Positions 52,649-64,000 of a stretch of 64,000 bases of DNA are shown here, in pieces. The notes under the pieces are model-generated. The model saw only the letters and a list, made by a program, of their open reading frames with translations. It searched no databases and was not told the DNA's origin. The position numbers and the translations under genes were made by a program. The stretch is from Acrasis kona (Eukaryota > Heterolobosea > Eutetramitea > Acrasida > Acrasidae), in contig JAOPGA020000797.1 in NCBI GenBank assembly GCA_026419775.2, positions 186,001 through 250,000 of the forward strand, written 5' to 3'. Position 1 is the first letter of the stretch, and every line of letters starts with the position of its first letter.

Positions 52649-55600
52649 ATGGCAACCCTTCAGTTCTTCCTTCACAACATCCCTGCTTCAGAGGACAACC
52701 CATTCAAACTGTTGGTTAATTCTGATACTGCCTATGAATCTAATGAATCGATTACTGCTATGAATATACAGCATGAGGTGCCTGCTGCTATTTCTAGCCC
52801 TCACCAAGTCTACATCAACGTCATGATCAATGAGAAGTACATAGATGAGCTTGAGAGGTATAACTTGACCAAAAGCGGGTACTGCTTTTCAATTGGACTA
52901 GACGAAGAAGAGAATTTCGCTTTTGAGCAAGGTTTTGAAGCATTTGGAGGAGATATTGCCGTTCAAGACAACCAAGCTGCTAGAGTTGAAGCCCCTGCTG
53001 AAGAGGCTTTGGTAGATCAAGTCCAAGATTTGACCGTTTCAGATCCAGTGTATGCTGCTCCAGAAGAAACAAGCCAACCGGAAGCTGTTCAACTTGACAT
53101 TCCCCCATTGAACGATGACGAGAAGAAGCAGTATGAGAAACTAGTCAACTTCAGAGACAAGAACTATTTGACAGAGGAGGAGTTCACGGAAAGGGCCCAA
53201 GTTTTGTTTAACGAAGCGAGAAACAGAAGCGCAAACCCAGAACCAGAGCCAGAACCAGAACTAGAGCAAGATCAAGAAGAAGTAAGTTTATTAATCATAC
53301 AAAATCACTTAACCCCATTTTTAGCAACCTCAAGCCGCAGAACAAACCCTGAATGAGACTCAAGTTGCTCGCATCCAACAATTAGAAGAGTATTACCATC
53401 AAGGATACATCACTGAGGAGCAATACGTAGAGGAAGTCCAAAGCGTATATGCTAACCCAGACGCAACTTATGAAGAGCCTCAACAGGAAGTCCAACAAGA
53501 AATTCAACTAAGCGAAGACCAACAACAACAAATTGAACGTCTTCAACAATTCTTAAACAAAGGATACCTCCATGAGGAAGAGTACATTAATAAGGTGAAC
53601 CAGATCTACGCTGCAGCCCAAAATGCGGCCCAAAGCCAACAAGAACAACCTGCCGCAGTCGTAGAGGCAACACCTGCTAAGCTTTCATCAGATCAAGAAT
53701 CTCAAATTTCCAAACTGACCACATTCCTTCAAAAGGGTTACATCACTCAACAAGACTTTGAGTCAAAGGTGTCTAGAATATACAATGAGGCAGGATTAGT
53801 TGTTACTCCTGAAGCACTGATCGTTGCAACACCACCACCAACAATCACACCCACCGCCTCCACACGTACTTCGTCCATTCCTCAACCCTACGTTCCACCA
53901 ACCAGCACTCCTGGACGTGTCCAAGCAGTTACCACTCCAAACCGTGTCACCCAACCAGTTCAACCTGTTGTAACACCCACACAAGTTCAGCCAGCAGTCT
54001 CACAAGTAACTTTGACACAAGAACAACAAGCACAGATCGCCAAACTTCAATCCTTCGTAGCCAAGGGAATCATTTCACAGGCTGAATTTGAACAAAAGAA
54101 GGCACAGATTGAATCAAAGGCATCTCCAGCAACCACACCCAAATCAGTCCAACCCATCAACACTCCAACCAAGGTCCACCCCGTTCACACCCCAACACAA
54201 GTTGTCCAATCAGCTCCAAGTCTCACTCAAGAACAGTTGGCCCAAATTGCCAAGCTTCAGTCGTTCGTTGCAAAGGGAATCATCACCCAAGCAGAGTTTG
54301 AACAAAAGAAGGCACAGATCGAAAAGTCCTCCGGCGTCACTCCAACCGCCTCAGCGCGCTCTGGTAGCAACACGTCGTCACCTCAAGTCAGCAGAAATGT
54401 GTCACCAGCAGTCACACCACAAAGAGTCCAACCCATCAACACTCCACCAACCCAACAACGCACTACTGTCACATTAACAGCAGATCAACAGTCACAAATT
54501 GCCAGACTCCAATCTTTCGTCGCAAAGGGAATCATCTCACAATCAGAGTTTGAACAAAAGAAGGCCATGATTGAGAGCAAATCAACCACTACCCCATCAC
54601 CACAAGTCAATCGCGTATCAGCACCCTCCACACCAACGTCACCTTTATCACCATCACCTTCCACAACCACCGACCTCTCTAACGTGAAATTAAATCAAGA
54701 ACAACAAACCCAATTGGACAGACTAGCATCCCTTCGTTCAAGATCAATCATCACCGAAGCAGAGTTCCAAAAAAAGAAGGTTGAGATTTTAAGCAAGGCC
54801 TCATCCGATGCACAACCACAAAAGGGAACTAACCTAACGGCAGAACAAATTTCACAAATCAACAAATTACAACAGTTCGTCAACAAGGGAATCATTTCAC
54901 AATCAGAATTCGAACAAAAGAAGGCACAGATTGAAAGCAAGTCATCCACATCAGGTCAACCCACCACAGCATCAGCATCATCCACCATTCTGCTGACCGT
55001 CTTTTTGAACAACATTCCAGCATCGCCACAATCACCACTAAACATTTTACTGAACCGATCCAATGTAATGTACACCCGCGACGACGACATTCCATCTTCC
55101 AAATCGGTAGTGGTCAAGGGTAACATTCCCATGCCACCCGTCGGCGATCTAATCGTTTTGTTGACCATTCAAATTCCAGCGCTCGGCATCGAAAGTGATC
55201 AAGAATTCAATTTGACTCGACATGGCGCCTTCGTGTTGATTGGTGTGGACCCATTGGATAACAAATCGTTGACCATCAAACAACAATTAGATGACAATTT
55301 CCCAGAACCAGTCGCCACAGTGAGCCAGATCAATCAAAACGTTCCCACTGGCAGTAGTGATATCTTTATAACGTTCGCTGGAATTCCCGCCACAACTAGT
55401 CAACCATTCGAAATTTACATTAATCAAAATCAAGCACACAAGTCAACCCAAGATATGGGACCCAACCACAAGGGTGTCATCAAGGGTCAAGTTCCAAAAA
55501 GTAAAAGAACCAACGACATGTCATCACCAGATCATGAAATTGCATTGTTGGTCAAAGTACCAGCATTGGGTCTGGAACCAGTGCAACACAATTTGAACTT

Positions 55601-55841
55601 GACTCAACACGGAAGTTATGTTACGTTGAGTGTTGTTGATGGTCAAATTGAAGTGACTCAGAGTGATGTGGACCAGAGCGGTGGTAGTGGTAATGGAGCT
55701 GTTGCGGCGGATGTTGCCCCGAAGAAACAATTGAGTGCTGACGAATTGGTTTATTTACAAAAGTTGGCTGATTTGAAGAATGCAGGAATCTTGACCGAAG
55801 ATGAATTTAACAGAAAGAAGAATGATATTTTGAATGCTTAA
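52649..55841 (+). CDS. SHOCT-repeat protein with three 'NIPAS' domains
   Basis: Intron 53282..53324 joins two exons into 1049 residues. Ten short modules of the SHOCT type (L-x2-L-x2-F-x3-GYIT/GIIS-x2-EFE-x-KK) are spread along it; five inner ones share the near-exact core FEQKKAQIES or close variants, separated by Thr/Pro/Ser linkers. Three longer, mutually related beta-rich domains lie at the start (FFLHNIPASEDNPF..YNLTKSGYCFSIGLD) and twice near the end (FLNNIPASPQSP..FNLTRHGAFVLIGVD; FAGIPATTSQPF..LNLTQHGSYVTLSV). The last module (LADLKNAGILTEDEFNRKKNDIL) is a classic SHOCT. Function unknown; SHOCT usually mediates assembly. Confidence 0.82.
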
Positions 55842-55998
55842 ATAAATTTGTGTTGCTTTTAGCAAGTGTGGTGTTCAATCAATTAAAATGCAATATGGAA
55901 TTTTTAGCTCCGACATCGATATTTGTAATTCTCCTGCGATGTCCGCGGCTACAAAATTACAAATTAAAAACAGACAACAACAAAAATAGAATTTAAAG

Positions 55999-57366
55999 AT
56001 GAAGCCAGCTTATGCGAAGTCTGTGATACCGAGCAAGTATATGAAGGCTCTGAAGAAATATAGAGCAGAAGGAGATGACTTATCAATAACCAGAAAATAC
56101 ATTTTGAACCACTTTTACGAATGGTTAATGAGGAATGTCGTTCCGATCTCGATAGCGCCGAACATGATAACACTAATTGGATTTATTTTGATGCTACTAT
56201 CATCAACAATAACCGCAATACATTCTCCCAATTTAACAGAGAGACTCCCGGGATGGGTGTTTTTGTTGAATGCAACATGCCTTTTCCTATATCAAACACT
56301 AGATAATTTAGACGGTAAACAAGCGCGTAAGACCGGCACTTCAAGCCCACTTGGAGAATTGTTCGATCATGGGTGCGACGCACTCGCCAGCACGGTAATT
56401 ATAACTTTTAAGTTTTATAATGCTAATTGTATAGCTCGGTACATTCTGCTGGCTGGCAACTTGTGCGCAAGGAGGTGGTGCCACTTCCTACCTCATCATG
56501 CTAAACGCATGCATTCCTTTTGTATTTGCAACATGGGAAGAGTACTACATTGGTGGCTTGTACTTGGGATACATTAATGGCCCCGTCGAAGGAATTTTAG
56601 GTGTAATCATGACCCAATTACTGTCATTCTATTATGGTGCCGAATTCTTCCACCAAAACTTCTCTACTTTTGTTTATGACTTTATATCAAAAGATGCATC
56701 AAAACTTCTCGGCAGTAGTGTCGCATCGCAACCACTGTGGCTTTGTTTATGTTCTCTCACTCTGTGTCTCGCCTCAATTAACGTCCTATTAAAGTAAGTG
56801 TATTACTTTATGACTCTCCAACCATTTTAATAGCACAATAAATGTTGTCAGCAAGATCAGAGAAAACAAAATTAGACCAACTAATCCTGACGCCGAAACT
56901 AGCATTCTCAACACAGTCACCAAACTTGTTCCTTTCATTATTCTCCTGGGAGGAAACCTCGCTTGGATCATCTTTAGCACAACAGGAATCATGAAGCAAC
57001 ATCCATACCTTTTATTCTACTGCTCTGGTATTTCATTTGGATACTTGGCATCAAACATTACATTATCGTACCTTCTAAAGTCACCTCTCAAGAGCTTCTC
57101 AATCATTAACCTTCCATTATGCTTCGCATTGTTGAACTTAGCAGTCACACACTACACAGGGTGAGTCAAGCATAACACACATTTAACTAACAATAACGTT
57201 CAGAAAACTATTTATTGAAGAGAGATTCTTTTTATACATTTGTGCTGTCTGGGTCACCGTCATCTATTACAACTTTGTTATGAGTGTATGCCATCAAGTT
57301 TCAAGTTATCTTGGATTCTTTGTGCTTTCCATCAAACCAAAACCGGCAAAAATAAATCAAGAGTAA
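55999..57366 (+). CDS. choline/ethanolamine phosphotransferase
   Basis: Introns 56395..56434, 56794..56833 and 57161..57203 give 414 residues. The CDP-alcohol phosphotransferase motif is complete: DNLDGKQARKTGTSSPLGELFDHGCDA (D-G-x2-A-R..G-x3-D-x3-D). Multiple hydrophobic helices surround it. It makes phosphatidylethanolamine or -choline from CDP-alcohol and diacylglycerol in the ER. Ends 18 nt before the stop of the ceramide synthase gene on the other strand. Confidence 0.93.
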
Positions 57367-57384
57367 AATTGTTTGAAATGTTTA

Positions 57385-58503
57385 TTACTTGTTCTTCTTC
57401 TTTTGTTCTTCATGGTGTCTTGGATCTTCAAGTTCCTTCTTTAAAAAGAGTTTGGTATAAGCCATCCTGGTGATGATTGAGAACCAATAAATGTGTAAAC
57501 ATATCAAAGTGCAAAGTAAGCAGATCAAAAAGTACCACGTGCTAATGCAGTAGCCGCCGATACAAACTCCATAACTATCAACTTGGAACAATTTGTCAAC
57601 ATCACCAACCTTCCTTATAAAGTACCACTTTTGTGGGAAGTATTTGATGTGGTCGTTGCTGTGATTGTTAGACAAAAGATGGAAAGTAATGTTTACAATG
57701 TAGTGTAGTAGGTAATATATGGGAAGTATACTAATCTTAGCAAAAAGAAAGTGACTGCGAACAATCCAAAAAGAGTGTCGGCGAGTGTCTTGAGTCTGAG
57801 TTCATTCGTGGCCTTTGCAGAATACAAAAAGATATCGACGCTATCGTGCAAAAGTAAGATTAATGAACCAATGCGATGAGCTCTGAGAAAAAAAATGTAA
57901 AAAAACCAAATTGAACAAAAAAACTCACCTTCCTATCTTTGATATCGATATTAACAATATTGTACAAATATGGTGAGCAAACATTTCATTAAAGTCCTTC
58001 ATCTTTTCATCAACAAAGACTAGTCCAAATAATGCCTGAGTGTAGAATGCCAACCCAAGAATATAATAGAATTCAAGTCCTGGTAGGGTCTCGTTCATGT
58101 GATCATCGGGAAATTCATCATAGCACTTATCGAGGCTCCATAGCCAAGAAGAATTCCATAAGATGGTGATACCAGCAACCACCGCGAAGAGATAATAGAC
58201 CGTGAACCAAGAATTTTCTACAAATCTATGTAAGTTCTTGCCAATTATATTGTTCTTTTTTCCAAAAGGCTACACATTTTTCATTACAAAAGCATCACAT
58301 TGAACTCTTACTTTGAAAATATATTGTGACAGTGTGGTTCTGATTATGAATATGAGAACAGCAAGTCCGACAAGATAATACATGTCATACTGGGTAAATG
58401 CAAAGTCACGCCACGGCACAATATCTTCGTGCCTTCTATCATAAAACTTAACAATATGTTGGGCAATTGGTCCATGATGGACTACTTCATTTCCTTGCGA
58501 CAT
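57385..58503 (-). CDS. ceramide synthase (LAG1/TLC family)
   Basis: Four exons (introns 58270..58311, 57883..57928, 57659..57696) give 330 residues. TLC landmarks: HRFVENSWFTVYYLFA, then FAHHICTILLISISKIGRAHRIGSLILLLHDSVDIFLYSAKA, with the His pair of the active site and HD..D. Several hydrophobic helices. It N-acylates sphingoid bases in the ER. The C-terminus ends with acidic then Lys-rich residues. Near the phosphotransferase in a lipid-related pair, but transcribed oppositely. Confidence 0.92.
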
Positions 58504-58661
58504 CTAAATGTTCCTGTTTGTCCGAATTTGTGGTTGACCTTTTATACGTTTTTTTGTAATAAGTCACTAAGATAAGATAAGTATCTTTTTATATGTTGAT
58601 TGGAATAGGAGATTTTTAAGCACAATACAAGCAGAATTTTGACACCAAATTCTTATATTTA

Positions 58662-59494
58662 TTAATCGTCGTCCTCCTCAACAATAGAATCCTCCGTAAA
58701 TGTGCTTTTATTAGATATCAAAGGACCATCCTCACAATAGTAATATTCTTGAAAAGCAAGCCTCTTGTCTTTCTCACTCATGCGCACTTCATTACTTTTT
58801 GTTATAATGTTTGATCTGTTCCGTATAAAGTACTGCTTCTCTTTCCTCTTTTAAAATGTAAGAACACGACATGAATGAGTTTCTTACCATCATTTCTCTT
58901 TGTGATACAAGCCAAGAAGGCAACAGGTTTTGATGCGATAGCGGTACAAGATCAGGATCGAACAATTCAATAAACTGTTGATTCGAGTACCGAGACTCCT
59001 TACCAGCGTAACATTCGTATTCATCAAGTATGGACGTTAAAGACCAATTTTGTAACCTTCTTATACACCCAACAACCGTACCGGTGAGATGTAGACCTGA
59101 TGTGCAAACTATCATTATTGGATGTGTCTCTTTATTTAATATGATGGAGAGCGCTTCTTGTATCATCTCGTCTCGGCAATGCCTCCAGGAAGATGAATCC
59201 ATTATTCCTCTCTGTAACGTATTTGGGTGGTGATGTAGGTTTAAACCTAAATTAATCTTTTAATATTAGTGAAAGCACCGTGTATATTCGTACTAGCTTT
59301 ATCTTTTCATTTGTGACGTAAGTCTGCATTGATTTTACAGGTACCTCTTGGGAGAGGAACAGTATGGTTTTTAGATTAAGTGTCTTAATGTACGAGAAAT
59401 GTTGCTCGTCGGGCAATGACGATCTATACACACCATTCTCCACTAACCCGAATGCTTCTGGAATGTTAAATGAAATCCATGAAGACCCGTCCAT
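58662..59494 (-). CDS. Oca1/Siw14-like dual-specificity phosphatase, Arg missing
   Basis: Introns 59212..59278 (67 nt) and 58848..58887 give 241 residues. N-terminal part: GLVENGVYRSSLPDEQHF..LKTILFLSQEVP, typical of the plant/fungal PFA-DSP group. The active-site loop reads VCTSGLHLTGTVVGCIRRLQNWSL: the nucleophile Cys is kept, but the Arg six residues later (C-x5-R) is Leu and the preceding His is Val. Loss of Arg argues against normal phosphatase action. The C-terminus is charged and acidic. Confidence 0.82.
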
Positions 59495-59563
59495 TGTAAT
59501 TGTATCTTTTCAAATCATTTTGACAGTTACGTAAATAATAAGCTTTAAAGTTATGTATTTTAT

Positions 59564-61219
59564 TTATGATTGAATTTTGGAAGCTCCAAGCGTCCGCATT
59601 GTATGTATTTTTTTTATTGGTGATAAATTAGTTAAACTTCCTGCTCTTTGTTGAAAAACAGAAAACCTAGATGTAGTTGGACATATGACACCATTGGTTC
59701 CTGAGACTGGCGCCAATTGGGTACCGGGCTTTATATTTCCCACACTAGAACCAGCGTTTGTGCTTTGGTTATTTCTAAGAGATACCACTTGGGATTTCTG
59801 CTGTACACTAGGGGCCAATTGCGTCGATGTAGTTATTTTACCAGTGTTTGGCAACAAGATGCGTTTTGGACTGGCTTGCTGAGAAGTCATCTTGTCCATG
59901 AAGGAACCAATTGTAGAATGCCAATCAGAATTTCCTATGCCATTAAAAGTAAAGTTTTCAGGATTATTCTGGATATCCCGCCTAAATGACTCAACATCAT
60001 AGTCTACAAGATTATAACCGCCGCCTACAGTGCAATTTAGCGAACTAGATAAAGGCCTAGCATTTGTAGCATAGGAACATATAATTACATCTCCTCTTAG
60101 ATTTAAATTAGCACTACCAAAATACAATTTGACTTTATGGTTGATCGGAGAATTTGAAAACGATTGATTGCTTTCATCAAACATGGAAGCAGCTCTACAG
60201 CAGATCATCCTGCGCAGAATGTTTTTATTAGATTGTTGTTGGTCAGGTGCAATGGTCCACGAATGGCATCTATACCTACCACCCAACCACTTTTGAATGT
60301 CTTTTTGATGATCTACTAAAGTGGTATATTTCTCTTGTATCTCTTTTGAGTTATCACACGGCAGCACTACTAAGCGTATAGTATCAGCTTCTAACAAATG
60401 AAAATCTTCTACTTTAGATTGTGGTGCTGGACTATTTCCGGTGAGCTTCTTGATGTCAAGCAAATCCTTGTCATCCGGCGTTCGTGGAGAGTCGTTAAAG
60501 TCAGAAAAGAGACAAGATTCTTCGATGATTGGAGAGGTAGGTGTTCCAAAGTTGATTCTTCTTCTCAAAGATGTGCCATCTGGAGATGATGGAATAGAAA
60601 GTGGTTCGATCTTGACATCTCTTTTTTTGTAAGCTGCTCTTTTGTCTGTCGCAAAGTGAAATGCTTCCACTTTTGTTTTCTTGATTGGAGAATTGGTTCG
60701 TTTCCGCCTTGTGGGCGAAGTAGGTGATGCTGATTTAGGAGAGGGTGTTAATAGCATTTGATGTGTTGTAGGGGCTAAAAATTGTTTTACTTTGACGTCT
60801 TTGATGGTATTGATTGGACTCTGCGGAAGAATGGGTTTGGTGAGTTTGGTTTCTGAATCGTAGGTGAAGACAACCTCTAACGGGCTGCCCATGTCGTCAG
60901 CGAATGATATCTTCTTCTTGGGTGCGAAAAATGTATTTTCTTTAGTTTCTTCATTATTTACATCGTTGTTTTGCTCTACTGCATCATCTAGTTGGTTATG
61001 CAATAATGAGTGCTTTATGAATTTTGAGGGGTGTGTCTCCTTTATATTATATTGGTTTCTAAACTCGTTTTCAACGTCTTGTGCAATCTTTTCCTCCTTT
61101 TTTTTCTTCTTCTTTGTTGAGGGAGATGCTCTTCCAGAGTTCTTCTTTGTTCCTCTTTTTAGTATATTAGAGGGCGTGGTCGTTATAGGAGAGGGTGGTG
61201 GGCTGGACTTGTTGAGCAT
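59564..61219 (-). CDS. disordered protein with possible PP1-binding motif
   Basis: 551 residues, single exon. The first 300 are Ser/Thr/Pro/Lys-rich with many SP/TP sites and basic runs. APKKKISFADDMGSPLEVVF contains KKISFAD, which fits the RVxF docking rule of PP1 regulators (as in KVSFAD). A more ordered domain follows (LLEADTIRLVVLPCDNS, LYFGSANLNLRGDVIICSYAT, GGGYNLVDYDVESFRRDI). A carbohydrate-binding CBM21 module often accompanies such motifs and could be this region, but this is uncertain. Confidence 0.65.
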   Translation of the reverse strand: MLNKSSPPPSPITTTPSNILKRGTKKNSGRASPSTKKKKKKEEKIAQDVENEFRNQYNIKETHPSKFIKHSLLHNQLDDAVEQNNDVNNEETKENTFFAPKKKISFADDMGSPLEVVFTYDSETKLTKPILPQSPINTIKDVKVKQFLAPTTHQMLLTPSPKSASPTSPTRRKRTNSPIKKTKVEAFHFATDKRAAYKKRDVKIEPLSIPSSPDGTSLRRRINFGTPTSPIIEESCLFSDFNDSPRTPDDKDLLDIKKLTGNSPAPQSKVEDFHLLEADTIRLVVLPCDNSKEIQEKYTTLVDHQKDIQKWLGGRYRCHSWTIAPDQQQSNKNILRRMICCRAASMFDESNQSFSNSPINHKVKLYFGSANLNLRGDVIICSYATNARPLSSSLNCTVGGGYNLVDYDVESFRRDIQNNPENFTFNGIGNSDWHSTIGSFMDKMTSQQASPKRILLPNTGKITTSTQLAPSVQQKSQVVSLRNNQSTNAGSSVGNIKPGTQLAPVSGTNGVICPTTSRFSVFQQRAGSLTNLSPIKKIHTMRTLGASKIQS

Positions 61220-61556
61220 CTCATTTTTGTACTTACTATTACAAATTGCGGCTTACGCATTAGTAATGTTCAATGGACATTACAAAACCTGCTATTATTA
61301 ATATTAGTCCATGGCCTTAACTTCCATCAATGGATAGAAACTCCATCAGGATTATAGATATACTGAATTTTTAAAAAAACTAACTACCCATCAGTGTTAC
61401 GGTCATATATATCTTCTCTGATGGATATGTATCTTTAAAGAATTCTTCTCCCGGACTTGTCCAAAAATATTCAACCACACGATCCAATTCGAGTTTCTCA
61501 CAATTTCGAAAATTATATTTGCTAAAAGTGGTTGGTAAGCTTACTGTCAACAATTT
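61220..61556. other. intergenic, no gene recognised
   Basis: Between the divergent starts of the PP1-motif protein and the TPR gene. No open frame of note. Confidence 0.4.
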
Positions 61557-64000
61557 ATGAACAGACCCTCAAACATTCCACCTGCGAATACAAGAGGTGC
61601 TATGGTTCCTCCGCACCAAGAAATGATGAATATTTCACACCCCCACCCTATAATCCAAAAAGTTAATTCAATGAACGAAAGCACATGGATGCATATAGGT
61701 ACTACATTTATGAAACTTATTACGATGACAATCAAAACTAGGACGTGTATCAGAGGCCATGGATGATTCCGACAAAGCCCAGTACGCTTTTGAAAATGCC
61801 CTGCGTTATAATCCTTATAATGTGAAGGCAATTACACAAATTGCGACTATATGTAGAAGTAAAGATCAATACCATAAAGCAGTTGATTATTATCGTCGCG
61901 CTCTTAACATTGAGGGGAATAACAGCGAAGTTTGGGGAGCGCTTGGAAGGTGCTTCTTGATGATGGACGAGCTACAAAAAGCACACAGCGCTTATCATCA
62001 AGCCATCTACAACGCGAAAATTCAAAACAAACAAAAAGTAAGTTAAAATTCAAAAGCACGTACGATAACAATTAACAGCAGGACCCCCAACTATGGTACG
62101 GAATAGGTATATTGTACGAAAGATACAGTACCAATACCTCTTTGGATAACGCTGAGGAAGCTTTTACAAGCGTTCTCAAGATGGATCCCAACTTTGAAAA
62201 GAGTAATGAGATTTACTTCCGTCTAGGAATCATTTACAAGCACCAAAATAAATACGAAAAGAGTTTAGAATGTTTCGGCCACATTAGACAAAACCCCCCT
62301 CATCCCCTCACGGAAGCGGACATTTGGTTCCAAATAGGTCACGTATATGAACTTATGAAGGACTTTGTAGAAGCTAAGAAATCATTCGAGAAGGTCCTCA
62401 AGTACAATCCCAACCACGCAAAAGTCCTACAACAATTGGGTTGGTTATATCATCAAAACACAGAGTTCAGCAACCAGGACGTTGCCATCAGCTACTTACA
62501 GAGATCAACCGAAGTGGATCAATCGGACGGTCAAGCATGGTACCTACTCGGAAGATGCTACATGACTCAACAAAAATATAGAAGCGCTTACCACGCCTAC
62601 CAACAAGCAGTGTTCCGCGACGGACGCAATCCAACATTTTGGTGCAGTATTGGAGTTTTGTATTATCAAATTAATCAATATCGCGACGCATTGGATGCTT
62701 ACAGCCGCGCCATCCGTCTGAACCCATTCTTATCGGAAGTATGGTACGACCTTGGAACTTTGTACGAATCATGCAACCAACTTTGTGACGCGCTGGATGC
62801 TTATCAGAGAGCAGCCGACTTGGACAGCAAGAACAAACACATTCAACAACGTCTCAACATGTTGAGATCTCAAGTTGCCAACAAGGGATCGGCGGCACCA
62901 GGTGCAAGCATCATACAGCAACCGAATGGATCTTTCGCAGATAAATCAGCAGCCGCCAACAACGAAAAGGGTCAACTGGCTCCCATCAACTCCGTGGATC
63001 TATCTCCTGTCAACCCGAACGGTTTACCAAATAATAATAACACAAACAATGCAAACCGCTTCCCACCCAACTCACAACAAACACCACCCGTTCCCATCCA
63101 ACCACGTTCAGGATCCATGGCACCACCAAACAGTTTCAGCGAATTGGCGCGTCAACATCAAGGAGGATCCAACTCACTACCACCTTCAATGAACAATCAC
63201 CAACCACCTTCCATGATGAATCAACCACCAAACAATGCGCCACTTGGCGGCCCGCCCACCGGATTACCTTCGTTAAACAGCGCACCTAATCCAAGCGCTA
63301 CCATGAGTGCCATGGGCATGGGTCAACCTCTTCAACATTGGGACAACATGATGAACAAACCGCCACCACCCAACCACATGGCACCTTCGGCATCACTAGG
63401 TGTCCCGCCCTCATCACGCACCACCAATTTGTCTCCATTCAGCAACCACGATCGTTTCCCATCCGGTCCATCCAATCCATCAGCTTCGTCATCACACAGC
63501 GCATCACCTTTCGGTTATCCTCCCCAACCACAACATCAACCACATCAACCACAACAACAACCACATCAACCACAACAACAACATTTACATCACCCGGGTA
63601 ATGATGTAGTCCCACCGATGGAAAGTTTGGACAAACCTCCACCAATGAATCCCAACGAAAGAGACAGCTTGAAGAGAACCAGCGGAATGCTCAATCAATC
63701 AATGATGTCAATGTATGGATCTTCTCCACAACAGGTCGATAGGTCGTCTTCTAATTCACAAATTGAACAAGATCGCAAGAGACAAAAATTTGATCATTAT
63801 GATCGTCCATCAAATGGAGCCAACAATATATATGGAAGCCAACAACAGCAATTGGGATTACAATCTATTAATACATTGGGTCAACCACAACAATCACAAC
63901 AACAACCACAGGGAAGTGGAGGTGGGTATAATGGTCAACAACAACAACAGGGGGGATCTTATAGAAATGATGCACAGCAACAATTGCCACATCAGATTCA
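61557..64000 (+). CDS. Cyc8/Ssn6-like TPR co-repressor (3' end cut by window)
   Basis: Introns 61699..61741 and 62038..62078 join three exons into one frame that runs off the window. About ten TPR units cover residues ~45-380 (WMHIGRVSEAMDDSDKAQYAF, VWGALGRCFLMM, WYGIGILYERY, IWFQIGHVYEL, AWYLLGRCYMTQ, VWYDLGTLYESC). The rest is Pro/Gln/Asn/Ser-rich with His/Gln runs. Number, order and exact wording of the TPRs match Cyc8/Ssn6, which pairs with Tup1 to repress transcription. Starts MNRPSN. Confidence 0.92.

Noticed and set aside
1-64000. CRISPR arrays, bacterial operons or rRNA genes
   Set aside because: No direct-repeat array, no ribosome-binding-site pattern and no rRNA-like sequence seen; all evidence is eukaryotic.

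Overview
This window is nuclear DNA of a eukaryotic microbe. Genes are small, packed on both strands, and split by very short GT-AG introns: about 60 can be placed by reading frame, nearly all 28-46 nt and most 36-43 nt, many with a CTAAT/CTAAC-like branch sequence. The gene set (RWP-RK factor, RIB43A flagellar protein, class III adenylyl cyclase, cAMP-receptor-like GPCR, BRO1/ALIX, Cyc8/Ssn6 TPR co-repressor, ETF-Q oxidoreductase) together with the intron style suggests a free-living amoeboid protist. A heterolobosean of the Naegleria/Acrasis kind is my best guess. That is inference from gene content, not a proven identification.

Layout. 1-14.4 kb: adenylyl cyclase (5'-cut), small secreted Cys protein, LRR protein, two unknowns, an Ecm2/RBM22-type splicing factor, a RimK-like ATP-grasp ligase, Sua5/YRDC and a Sen1-type helicase. 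15-22.3 kb: small membrane protein, RING protein, small mitochondrial-like proteins, JmjC protein, ALIX and PRMT6-like methyltransferase. 22.4-24.1 kb: a tRNA-Lys with a 12-nt D-loop insert, then a 1.15-kb element with terminal inverted repeats that carries a spliced gene. 24.1-35.5 kb: small proteins, p22phox-like protein, HIBADH, a MGRN1-type E3 ligase, a spliced POP7/Rpp20 gene, GPCR, secreted serine protease, a BAR + GT28 lipid glycosyltransferase fusion and a 4-TM protein. 36-46.5 kb: secreted beta-helix protein with a frameshift, NEK-like kinase with a 6-nt exon, a cathepsin-B-like pseudo-protease, GPATCH4-like, RIB43A, RWP-RK, and a broken DNA-methyltransferase-like gene. 46.6-64 kb: PD-(D/E)XK-like membrane protein, FHA and MDR fragments joined at ambiguous bases, the second tRNA-Lys copy, ETFDH, a ten-module SHOCT-repeat protein, CDP-alcohol phosphotransferase, ceramide synthase, an Oca1-like phosphatase lacking its catalytic Arg, a possible PP1-binding protein and a Cyc8-like TPR protein running off the end.

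The genes do not form operons; each appears to be its own unit. Convergent neighbours often end only 2-24 nt apart, so their 3' UTRs must overlap. Several divergent pairs start 12-65 nt apart and must share promoters. Functional themes are cAMP sensing (cyclase plus GPCR), RNA processing (Ecm2, POP7, Sen1, GPATCH4), membrane lipid synthesis (CDP-alcohol phosphotransferase, ceramide synthase, BAR-GT28) and mitochondrial metabolism (HIBADH, ETFDH).

The strongest candidates for something undescribed are the D-loop-inserted tRNA-Lys pair, the BAR-GT28 fusion, the SHOCT/'NIPAS' repeat protein, the pseudo-protease with its shared Cys motif, and the TIR-bounded element with its own spliced gene.
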